This document shows, in pieces, positions 49,720 to 60,073 of a stretch of 64,000 nt of DNA. This stretch comes from Pohlia nutans (Eukaryota > Streptophyta > Bryopsida > Bryales > Mniaceae), in assembly GCA_022496805.1 (NCBI GenBank), contig CM040099.1, positions 19,762,031-19,826,030 on the forward strand, given 5' to 3'. The translations under genes were made by a program, and so were the position numbers. The notes below the pieces were generated by a model. The model was given only the letters and a program-made list of their open reading frames with translations, did not search any database and was not told the origin of the DNA. Numbering within the stretch: position 1 is the first letter of the stretch; every line of letters starts with the position of its first letter.

Positions 49720-49984
49720 CAGATATCCTCAGGCAAGCCATATTTGATGAGGTTCTTGTTCTCGTGCTTGTCGAGGCAACCCAAACTCGCTTTCTTCAGC
49801 GCAAGAACATTACGGAGTGGAACATGCTAAGCGTGCCTTAACTGCCGCTTCTTCCCTTGTATCCCGCCTCCGTCTTTATCCTCTTGTTCCCTGGAACCCC
49901 TCCTCCCTCCTCTCTCTCTCTCTCTCGATCCGTGTAGATGACATAGTCCCCAACTTCGCGACGAGCCTTGAAGTAGAACACCAT
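49720..49984 (-). pseudogene. 5' fragment of a CCDC25-like (NFACT-R domain) gene
   Basis: From ATG 49984 the minus strand encodes MVFYFKARREVGDYVIYT. After about 140 bases, including a GA-repeat, it reads CLDKHENKNLIKYGLPEDIW up to a donor at 49,719. Together these match the N-terminus of eukaryotic CCDC25 proteins (coiled coil, NFACT-R/DUF814), which continue with a conserved HVD segment. No GT donor exists after VIYT and no later exons appear leftward, so this looks like a degraded or captured gene fragment. If the sequence were corrected at that donor, it could be the first two exons of a gene with a very long intron. Confidence 0.65.
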
Positions 49985-50370
49985 GGCGGGCGGGCGCGGT
50001 AATTTCAACGAGTTAAAACTCCACCACGTATATCTCGTTGGAATTGTAATCCCACCTGTTCTGAATGATCTTTCTCCGATGAAGGCTACCCCTTTCCTTG
50101 GTCCTTTGCAGACAGTGAATGTGGGGCATCCTCAAAACCTAAGAGCGTTCGTAGACATTTCTGTGTTTTCTTGCAGTACGATGCGGCAACCAAGATTAGT
50201 GTCATGTTGCTTGGAACATCGCGGCCACGATAGACTCATCGGTTTGTTCCTTGCAAGGGTACCATGCGCCTTGCCTACCAGCCGAGGCATGACGTATCTT
50301 TGAGTCCTCTTGGTGGCCTCCTGAGTACCGGGTACTTTAATTTTTCACATGCTCTTCGGGAACCATCTTT

Positions 50371-50910
50371 TTGCAAGGAGATGCAATATTGTCATGTATT
50401 CCTCCCCAAGCTTTTTTGACAGAGAAATTTGCAGACGGCAAGAATATTGATGTCTTTTTGAACCCTCCTGAAGTCGAAAGTCTCAAAATCTTGCATGCCA
50501 AGTACTGGGAGGGTATGCGGTATGACATAGACGAATCTCCAATTGGTGGAAGCGAAGGAGGCCCAGGTGGAGGCGACGATGGAGGCCCAAGAGGAGGCGA
50601 TGGGGGCTCAGGAGGAGGCGATGGAGGCCCAGGTGGAGGGGGCGATGGAAACCCAAGTGGAGGCGGCGATGGGGATGCTCAGTCTTTCCGCCTATTAGGA
50701 GCTGATGGCACGATTGCTCTGCCACATCCTCCTACTGGTGAAGGAGGATCGGGGGCTGAGCGATTAGCTCGAGCTCTCTTGGAAGAGGACGAACGAGTAG
50801 CACAACTTGATTTGTTTGAGGGTGATCATTCTTACCTTCCTGCTCCAGATGTATATGCCTTCGTCCAGCCACTTACCGCCTATTCTCTGGACCTTGTAGA
50901 TGCATTGTAG
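50371..50910 (+). CDS. Unrecognised Gly-rich ORF, probably a 3' exon
   Basis: An open frame of about 180 codons ends TAG at 50908-50910. It has no early ATG and follows a possible acceptor (TTTTTGCAAG), so it is probably a later exon or a decayed gene. The N-part reads SCIPPQAFLTEKFADGK and LNPPEVESLKILHAKYWEGM. The middle is a Gly/Asp repeat (GGPGGGDDGGPRGGDGG) from a 15-18 bp DNA repeat at about 50,550-50,670. The C-part reads ERLARALLEEDERVAQLDLFEGD. I do not recognise the family. The balanced charged C-part argues for past coding function. Downstream, at about 51,200-51,370, an in-frame stretch reading WPPDIEAARINAALDRCGIKVWELY may belong to the same unit. Confidence 0.4.
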   Translation: MQGDAILSCIPPQAFLTEKFADGKNIDVFLNPPEVESLKILHAKYWEGMRYDIDESPIGGSEGGPGGGDDGGPRGGDGGSGGGDGGPGGGGDGNPSGGGDGDAQSFRLLGADGTIALPHPPTGEGGSGAERLARALLEEDERVAQLDLFEGDHSYLPAPDVYAFVQPLTAYSLDLVDAL

Positions 50911-51160
50911 ACACCACATTTTAGTGTATATGCAGTAGCAATGGGGTGGCGGCAGTAGCGAAGCGTAGCAACGATGTCTTTGGTTCAGTTTTGATGCAGT
51001 TGCGGAAGTGATGTAGGTTTTAGGGACCTTGTAGATGCATTGTAGACACCACATCTTGGTGTATATGGAGTAGCGATGGGGTGGCAGCAGTAGCGATAGC
51101 GTAGCAGCGATGTCTTTGGTTCAGTTTTGATGCAGTTACGGAAGTGATGTAGGTTTTAGG
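50891..51160. repeat. Tandem duplication, 135-bp unit
   Basis: Units 50891-51025 and 51026-51160 both begin ACCTTGTAGATGCATTGTAG and end ATGTAGGTTTTAGGG, with a few substitutions. The first copy includes the last codons and stop of the Gly-rich ORF. Confidence 0.9.
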
Positions 51161-51677
51161 GTAGTTTAGTGTAGTGATGTACCCAACATGTATGATGAAC
51201 TATAGTTTCGCGCATGGCCACCCGACATCGAGGCTGCTCGTATCAATGCTGCTCTTGATCGATGTGGCATCAAAGTGTGGGAGCTTTACCGAGTGAACAA
51301 AGGATGCTCCGATCCTCCTCTTGGTATCTCTGATGGCTCCTCCTTACATTCTGTCATCACTACTCTGTAATCCAACAAAAGGCTCCTTGAAATGAAAGTT
51401 GTTACTGCTGATTGGTGTACTTGTTCGAAGTCCCTTCACCATGCTTTGTGGCGATTCTTGTGTAGAGCTTGTACATGTTGATTTCAGAAAAATTGTTTAT
51501 AATGAGCATATAGAGTGTATGTTTCTAGAATTTTTTTTTATTTGTCAGGAGGGATAAATGAGTTTTTTTTCAAAACTATGAACTGCAGTTAAACTTTGAA
51601 ATTAGTTTACTAATGATACTATTTAAATTGATTTTTTTAATTGATTTTTTTTCAAATGTATAACACATTTGAGTTAA

Positions 51678-52245
51678 CCCCTAACCGCTCATCCATACAT
51701 ATTTTGCATGATGTACGGATTTGAGGTCCATTTTCTCATCCATTATGCACTTTTTGTAATGTGGATTTTTTATTGAAATTTTTATGGGAAGTTAGCTACG
51801 TGCGTGTGTGTTCCGATTAGAAAGGGGATGATTTGTGAATTTTTTATGCCTCATTTTATGTTGTAGTGTTCCACCCAAAATTTCGCAAATTTTAGTCTAA
51901 AAGTGCTCTTCAAAAAGTCAACTACTAAAATTAAACAACCAAAACATCTCCAAAAATCATTACACTTAGAGTATTACATTTCAACCCATCACAACAAAAT
52001 TCATTATTAGATTGTCAATATCTTCTTCGTTTTCATATTACAAAAGAGTGTTAAATTTTAAGTTTGAAATTTAATACACAAATATTGGTGATAGCAATCG
52101 CAAAACTAACCATATAGATGGAATCTAAAATGCATAATGTACAACTTTTGTTCATTCATCAACTTGAAAATATCCCTCTTAGTTGCATTTTATAATGCAT
52201 CTTTAAAAAACTGCCAAATCTGAAAAGGGTGAGAACGTTTAGGAG
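51678..52245. mobile_element. TTAA-flanked element (568 bp)
   Basis: CCCCTAACCGCTC at the left and GAACGTTTAGGAG at the right lie between TTAA 51674-51677 and 52246-52249. Its left part (CATACATATTTTGCATGATG) is shared with pieces at 13,166, 47,090, 49,335 and 53,200, and its right part (TTGCATTTTATAATGC) with 13,290 and 58,170. It is therefore a family reference copy. Confidence 0.82.
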
Positions 52246-52249
52246 TTAA

Positions 52250-53708
52250 CAAAAAAGAAGCACATCTAACTTCCCTTTTTGCTCTACTTCTAACGTTTCT
52301 ATTGAACTATACTTGGATTGAATAGTATCGTGTTATAAATTGTCCCTTTGTGGGCCATGGGCTTGGAGCTTTGGTGGAAGGTGTGGAGAATAATGACAGT
52401 GCCTTGCTTTAGATTGTCTCCCAACTCATCATAGATTAGTAATTGGTCTATTTATATTTCAATATGAGTTCAAGAGAAATTCAACACGGGTTTGCGAAAA
52501 CTTTCTTCTTTGGACTGACTTGTCGATTAACACTATCGTAAACTAAAACTTTTGTGTTTACACTTATGAATTTTTTTCACATGTGATTATTGTACAAATC
52601 TTTCAAAGAATATGATCCAAACACTCATTTAATATAGTAACTCACCCTACTCCATCCTTGCACCCGCATTCTTGCTATGTAGACTTGCTCTAAAACTATC
52701 TCATTAAATTATTTTCCAAACTTATTTGCCATTGGTTTACATTTGGAACTTGGTGTCCAATTGCTATCACCATTATTTTTGTATAAATTTTCAAACTTAA
52801 AATTCAAAATACTTTTGTGATTTAATTACAAATAAGACATTGACAATCTATGGATGAAATTTATTGCAATAAGTTGAAATGTAATTTATTGCATTAGTTT
52901 ATTGTATTAGCAATTGAAATACTCTAAGTGTAGTGTTTTTTTGGATATTTTTGGGTTGCTTAATTTTATGAGTTGGTTTTATCAAAAGCACTTTTGAACT
53001 AAGATCTTAGAAATTTTTGGTGAATCATTGCAACATAAAATGAAGCATAATATTTTTACAAATCGACCCCTTTCAAATTGGATCACACATGCATGAAGTA
53101 AACTTCCCATAAAATATATAGTAAAAAATCCACTCCAAAAAGTCCATGAAAGATGAGAAAACAAAGTTTGGTTGTACGCATCATCTAGAAAATGGATGGT
53201 TGGGCATTTAGGGGTTGGTCTATGCCACTCCTACTTAGAAAATTCATGGCAAATACATGACTTATTCATTATTATTTTTTATTTTTCCTTGTAAAATCAG
53301 CATTTTCAATTAATACATGACTTATTCATTATTTTGTTTATTTTTCCTTGTAAAACCAGCATTTTCAATTGCTAATACAATAAAAATATTCTACCTAGAA
53401 AAAAGTGCCCCCAAGTATGTTGAATTTGTTTATTTTGATGGTTTTAGTTGTTTCTATCTCATCTCAAAAACTTTGAAAACTAAGGCTCTTCCATAAGAAT
53501 CAATGATGAACCATGCTGATTGAGACTGATATAAACTGCTTATAAACTAGCCTCTTCATCAGAATCATCCTTCTTGCACAAAAAGTATATGGATTCCTTT
53601 TCCAAGAGAGTTAAAGCAGCTCCTCGAGAATGTCAGTCTCATCTCACGAAACAGCGTTGCATTTGTATAAAATACACATTATAGTTGTAAAGTTTTTCAT
53701 TTACAAAG
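52250..53708. other. Intergenic with a decayed TTAA element
   Basis: From about 53,050 to 53,215 the sequence is an inverted left part of the 51,678 family, ending ATTTAGGGG then TTGG instead of TTAA. Two direct copies of TACATGACTTATTCATTATT...CCTTGTAAAANCAGCATTTTCAATT lie at 53,254-53,310 and 53,313-53,371. No gene is seen. Confidence 0.6.
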
Positions 53709-54329
53709 CTATAGAACTAGGTCTATCAAAGACCGGCATAGTGTTCGGAAGAGAGCACCTGCAGCTATGGCAGTAGCAGCAATCGGAGTGCTGGTATTCA
53801 GCATCACTGAGAATGAAGAGAACAGAAGAGGAATTAGTAAGGCCCCATCCAAAAAAAGAAAGCCTTCCAGAGGAACCAAGTCTCAATGTAAGCATCAAAT
53901 ATCTCCACAAAAAATGACACGGCAAAAAAAGCACCAGAGATGAAACAATGTAAATACGCTACAACATTACAATTGGCTAAAATCCTGGTTTTAATTGACA
54001 GTACAGTAAGGGGTGATCTTAACCCTTAAACGTCAAAGCAAGCCCCACGGGCTTGGTTTAAAGGAATAATTGGAGATAGAAGTTTCATTTCTCAACCAAA
54101 TCAAGCGAGACTTGTTGCGTTGGAAAGCTACTGAAAAAGCGATCTAGATTGCAAATTTTCACCTCATTTGAGATTGTGGAATCGTTGGTAAGCAATCAAA
54201 GTTATCAAATTGAACAAGTTTTGAGGTTGGGGCAGCTGAAGTTCAGCAGTGCCGCAGTGCTACAGTGCTAGCCAGCAGTGCACTGCAGAGCCATTTTTGC
54301 AAAAATAAAAAATAAAAAAATAATTAAAA

Positions 54330-54360
<31 letters not shown>

Positions 54361-56817
54361 TGCAAAAAAAATTAGATTCTTTCCGGGCTGCCCACCCAGG
54401 ACCCAAATTGTCGTTTAAGGGTTAAGCGAAGGCCGTACCTTTTAAAGCCACGGTATTTGATGACAATACAAGCATGTCAATGATAAGTGCCATTAGAGGT
54501 GAAAACTCCCAAACCTGCCATTCATTTAGAATCAGTAGATTGAAAATATACAGTACAACGAAAAGTTAAAAACCACAATGCATCAGTGGGGCGATGCCTT
54601 ACCATCATTGCAAATACAAACATCTTGAAATAGCTAGAAAGCACAACCGCCATAAGCAAATCTGTCCACCTGGAGCCATCCGTGAAAATCAGTTCTGAAT
54701 TCATGATATTAAGACCAAGAAGAATTTGAGACAGTGCAGTTAGGTGATTCACTTACTTGGACTTCGCGTAAGGACCGATATTTGGTAAGACATACGTCAA
54801 TGCAAACACCGTAAATAAAAATACCATGTTGACCAGTCCTACTTTGAACACGACCTGCAAGGAAAAGCCCACCAGTAGAGGTTGTGAGTGGCTCTATGCA
54901 TTGACAACTTAAACTTCAGGATTACAAAGTGGACATATGATTCAACTATTCTGTGACCTCTCCGTAGGGTATATTTTACATCAACTTCACGATATCAAGA
55001 ATTTGTACACAATGAGATATGTGATGAGGATTGAAACCCACCTTCCCTGCAGTAGAAAGGAACAAAGCAAGACTTTCCCACCGAACGACATCAGCCTTCC
55101 CTACACCTCGTAAACAGATTTTACCTGCAAAACCATGCAATTTCAGTCCAAATGATCACCTAAAGTAGGAGAACCTTACATCAACACATTTTGCACTGAG
55201 CATAATTTCTATTACTAGAGTTGTCAAGATTTTATACATTCCTATTCACAAAGCCAAGAGGATTCCAACACACTAAAGAATGCATTGTTTGCAAACGTTA
55301 TGAGGGTTCAAAGGCTTTTTTTGGGTAGATGACCTAAAACCTCAATACAACATAATCACACCGCTGAAAGCACTTACTCTGAGAACTCCTATTATGTACT
55401 CCCTGTTCAAGATTCTAGGGTGTCGGAATTAGGACATTGTGCAGAAAATAGTTTTTAAAAGTCACAACTGAAAATCCATAAAGCCACAAGGATAATTAAC
55501 TTTGATATTAATTAGATGGAGTTTTGAACAACGCTAGCACAGCATTTCAACAACGAGCACCAATGAGATTGGAAGAACGTCGTACATGAATCTAGAAGTA
55601 GAACAAGGAGGCTCGTTTTCCACACGAATTCCTGTCAATGAGGGCGATGTGGATTCAGACAAAATCACATACAGAACTGATCAAAACTATTCTCCAAAAC
55701 TGCAGCACCCTAATTAGATAATTGACTGAAATATGAGGAGTACTAGTACCAGCATGTTCAGCTTGTGAAGGAGAGGATAATTGAAGAAGATGTGTCGGTA
55801 CGCTTCTGGCTTGTGAAGAATCAAGTCAATCACCACGATCTGTGGCAACACAATCATACAGTAGTCAAATTACCTCCTCCTAAAGACTAACAACACAACA
55901 TAACATTCAGAAGCCAACATTGGGTCCGCCCTGGAATGTCAAGAATATCCTCCATCATCATCCACAATGCAATTTGTAGCTACCATCTTTACAATGCAAT
56001 CTGTGGCTACAATCTTTACAATGCAATTTGTAGCTACAATCTTTACAATCTTTACAATGCAATCTGTAGCTACAATCTTTGACTAGCAACTACAAGTATA
56101 TATTACTTGGACATTACAAGTATATATTGCTTGCACATAATATATATTACTTGCACACTACAAGTATATATAGCTTGCACATGTACGTGACCCAGGACAA
56201 ACCAACAACCTCCCTACCACATGGAAGGTTGTGCATGTTTGAAATTAGCCACAAGCCATAGTTAGCTACACATGGAAGGTTGTGCCAACTTTATTTATCC
56301 ACAGCCAAATACTTTTGCCATTCTCAATAGCCATCTTGCAACCCTCTTCTGTTTACCACGGTTTCCCATTCATTTGTAACTTGTTTACCACAGTTTCCCA
56401 TTCATTTGTAACTTGGATGAAGCTTCTTCATAGTGGATGGAGCAAAAGGCAGTCCCAATGATAGCTCCTGAATATTATGAAGCAAAAAAAAATTCATCTA
56501 TCAAGATCCCCATCAGAGATACCTTAAACCCTAAACCTCGGACAAAAATTGGAAAGGGGGATAGAGTGAGTACCATCATCTCACACTCCACATACTCGTC
56601 GGCTGCGTATCCACATTGAGCCTGCAATGTCAAAAGAGCAATCAAAAAACAGAAACCCTAACTATTTCGAAAGAAAAGAATTGTAGATTCTACAAGAAAG
56701 CGATGGCCATACGCATTCCGAGAGGCGGATGTTGCCAGGAGAATACTCCACATAAACGGCGGCCACCGGAGTCCCACAATGGACACATCGCATAGACCCC
56801 GCATCTGGTTTCCCCAT
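53709..56817 (-). CDS. ARV1: ARV1 homologue (ER sterol/lipid homeostasis), nine exons
   Basis: ARV1 is an ER membrane protein needed for sterol and sphingolipid homeostasis. Exons: 56817-56713, 56621-56574, 55839-55750, 55631-55586, 55124-55042, 54854-54757, 54669-54603, 54514-54439 and 53806-53709. All are in phase, giving 236 aa. The N-terminal zinc-ribbon-like domain has C11-x2-C14 and C35-x2-C38 around YVEYSPGNIRLSEC, then ADEYVEC, the ARV1 homology region. IDLILHKPEAYRH follows, then VWKTSLLVLLLDS. Several membrane segments come next: VGLVNMVFLFTVFALTYVLP, VVLSSYFKMFVFAMM and ALIIDMLVLSSNTVAL. The 46-bp exon 4 uses a weak donor (CAT/GTACGA), the only one that gives the right phase. Intron 8 holds a TTAA element. 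It looks intact. Confidence 0.93.
54023..54421. mobile_element. TTAA-flanked element (399 bp) in ARV1 intron 8
   Basis: Perfect 10-bp ends CCCTTAAACG and CGTTTAAGGG lie between TTAA 54019-54022 and 54422-54425. It contains a CAGTGC-rich patch and an A-rich tract (about 54,300-54,360). The right TSD ends 12 bp from the exon 8 donor. Confidence 0.88.
55955..56180. repeat. Two minisatellite arrays in ARV1 intron 2
   Basis: First array: units of TACAATGCAATNTGTAGCTACAATCTT repeated about four times (to 56,085). Second array: units of TACAAGTATATATTRCTTGCACA repeated about four times (from 56,088). Further along, CCCATTCATTTGTAACTTG occurs twice near 56,367 and 56,398. Confidence 0.8.
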
Positions 56818-59800
56818 GATCCCTCTCCCTTTCCCTATCACACCAAGTTACACCGAGCGATGGATCAGGGAATGATTTTCCTGAGCAAATACGAGGTAAA
56901 CAAGATTGCAAAAATCATGTACACACCAGCGTAATCAATTTAAACAACTACTGCATGAAAGGCGGTGATCCTGACTTATTGATGGCCTAGTTTGAGGTCG
57001 GAGGTTTTCTTGTGATTTTTGGAGTTATGTTGTATTGCTGCTCAGTGTATTCTCTATGAAGAGAATGTACATTTCGATACAAAAAAATAACTATCCCTGA
57101 AGCTACAAAAATTTAACCAGAGAATTACGAGCAAGACGAGGAGATCACTTAAAGCTTATTGCCATCGAACTGTACAGAATATTTGATTGCAAAGGCAGAA
57201 GAATAAAAGCAGAAACTCATACAGTCCGATACAAAACGAGGGCTTCTGATCTTCAAATAATAGTTTCTTCCATCTACACGCTCGTTCGCATTGTAGACCT
57301 ACACTATGATTTTCAAACGAAACATCAGATTCGAAAGAGTCAATGGCACTGATGCTAATTCGAAACCCTAGCTCCAATGATGACTAGTGCAGATCAGGTG
57401 CAGATGAGTGACTGAGAGACGTAAACTGAACTTAAGTTGGGAGATGTACTTGCACCTCTTTCTCATGAGCTCTGCTATGATTCATGAAAACCACTTCGTG
57501 ATTGTTTGTTGCATCATGGAACCCTAAATTGCAATAGTAGTCATGAAAACAGACTCACCTAGCTTGTCAGCCACTGCTCCACTGTCTCATCTTCTTCGTC
57601 GTCAACTGCATTGCCTCACGTTCAATCCGGTAACTTCATAGTTCAAAATGAGAAACGGAGATTCCTTGCATGAAATCCGCGAGTTTGTTCGTAACTCCCT
57701 GTCCAAATGAAGCCGGGAAGCGGAGAGAGAAGGAGAAGGAACGAATGACATAAATATTCATCCATGTTCATCCATGTTCATCCATGTGGATGGATGAAAG
57801 TTTCGAGTATTAGAATGTAATTGTGGATGAATTTCGTTAACGTATGGATGACAAAGGATCATCAAACCCTAATCGGGAAATCTGTGTATACTCTGTTTTC
57901 TGAACGTTGTTGCTGTTTGCTGGCTATGGCGCTCGTCTGTGTATTGCTGTAGATGCTGTGCATTGCTGTATGTTGCTATTTTCATTCGAATTGTCAATAC
58001 CTTATTCATAATTGAATTACAAAAGAATTTTGAATATTAAGATTCAAATTTTATACAAAAATATTGGTGGCTACAATCACAGATTTAACGGTATGGATAG
58101 AATTTAAAATTCATAATGTACAACTTTTATTCATACGTGAAGTTTCTAATATCCCTTTAATTTTGCATCTTTGTAATTCTCCAAATCTGAAGAGGGTTGT
58201 AAGCATTTAGAGGTTGATTGGAGGTAAGATACTTAATTGTAGGTGAGTTGCTATGGACGTGTGTGCACTAAGTTACATGTGTGTTGTGAGATACGTAATT
58301 GGAGGTGAGAGATTTCTGCTCCATGAGTGATTCAATTTACTACGAGGTAATTTTTTATAGGGTAGGTTCCTTTAATTTTTTGGTCCCCTTGATGCCCTTT
58401 TTCCAGTGAAGAAAAGAAGGAAAAAAAAAGAAGAGAGAATATGAGTGCAAAGGAAGTTTATTGGAAGTGACTAATTAATGTAAAAATTGGTTCTTAGTCA
58501 TGGTTCTTGACCACAGGCCATGACCGAGAGAATTATTTGTCCCATCTCTTGGGCACGGGTGTAAAGACTGTGTCAAGACTAAAAAACGATGAAAATTTGT
58601 ATTAATGAAAAGGATACAAACTACACAATTTGTCCATTATCCTCAAAAACGCCATTTTGGCCTTTTAGGGATTAACATATATCAATTGAATTCAACTTGT
58701 GTGAAAGATTTGTGAATATATTCACAACGTACGCTAAAGTATTAATATATATCTTAATGAAATCTATCTTAATGAAATCTAAAGTATTAATATAAATTTC
58801 ATTCCATTCATAAACAAAAAGGTATTAAAGTGCGAGCTTGTGAGGCAAGATTTTGGGACACGGTTACTACGTTGTGTATTCTATAATCCCTGTTCACAAT
58901 TGCAAGACTTTCACCAAAACAACTACCTTTTGCTTGTGCATTGAAATTGCAAAATTCTGCCACCATTCTTTAAGGAGAAAGGAGCCACATCCTCGCTTGA
59001 AAACTCATTGCAAAAACTCATTGCACAAGTGTGCATTAAAGTTGGATCATATACTCACACTCATATCATGTGACGGTTATGTGACCACTCTAAAAATTAC
59101 CTCTGAAAAAAGACCAAGGATAGACCTTGCTACGCATGGCCTGTTAGGCATTGATTGACCAACTCGGGGACAAACCATTCAACAAACTCTTCAATCACCA
59201 TCATCAGAAAAGTTGGGCTAAACTATTTTGGTGCCATTTTAACACCAAAGGCAACATATAAGTCATTTAGTGTCATTTTATCCATACTAGCCGGTTGGTA
59301 TGGAGGTTGGCACCAAATTATCTTAATTGCGTTTCAATGCACCATCATGGCACATGTTCACATGCCTTGAAGTTCCTGATGATGGTCCCTGGACCAGTAG
59401 TGTTACTATTAAGGCACCACGAGCCTTGGCTTGGTGGTTGGGGCTCATGGTCCCCAATGAGGAGGTTGTGGGTTTTATTCCCCATGCCGGCGTGGTGCTC
59501 ACTACCATAGTCCACCCAACTATGGTGGGGGGTCCTTGGACCTTGTTGTATGGGTACGTCAAAGCCCTTTGGGGGGATACCATGTCTGGTATCTTCAAGG
59601 CACTAGTGGCTAGCTAGGTAGTGGCTTAGTGTGTCACTATAGTGTCCATCCTCGAAAGAGGAGAGTAGTATTGTCCCAATTTCCCCTTGTCCGGTGGGCA
59701 TCGGATCATTGGCATTACGAACGGACACTTCATTCACGCCGGCCTTGTAGAAGGGTCGGAGTTTCTATCTATCTATCTATTACTATTATTATTTTATTAG

Positions 59801-60073
59801 GACATCATGATTTCAGATGAACATTTAGAGTAAAACAGTTGGATGAATAACATGGATGAACATTTCGGATGAATAAGGTGGATGAATGTGTGAGGCTTCG
59901 TCGTCCCTCACACTCACTCACTGACCTCCCCGTTCTCGTAAAACCCTGTTTCCGAGTTGTCTCTCGCATGTCGATCGGCGCTGCTGCTAAGTTACCGCTT
60001 CAATCAGCCAGCGCCCCAACCAAAAATCTGCACCTCGGAGGAAGGAGTAGAAAAATCCATTCAATCGATCGCA
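56818..60073. other. Intergenic between divergent ARV1 and PPR genes
   Basis: It holds the shared upstream region, a TCCATGTTCA repeat at about 57,761-57,790, and TTAA-family ends near 58,140-58,215 (GCATTTAGAGG) and 58,662-58,676 (CTTTTAGGGA then TTAA). Around 58,850-59,070 lies a diverged copy of sequence found at 3,270-3,460. A SINE-like unit follows at 59,420-59,781. No protein gene is recognised. Confidence 0.6.
59420..59781 (+). mobile_element. Possible tRNA-derived SINE
   Basis: A pol III A-box-like TTGGCTTGGTGG (59426-59437) is followed about 33 bp later by a B-box-like GGTTTTATTCC (59471-59481), spaced as in a tRNA gene. The unit ends in (TCTA)n at about 59,764-59,781. The head cannot be folded into an intact tRNA by eye. 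Flanking duplications were not found, so the limits are approximate. Confidence 0.4.
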
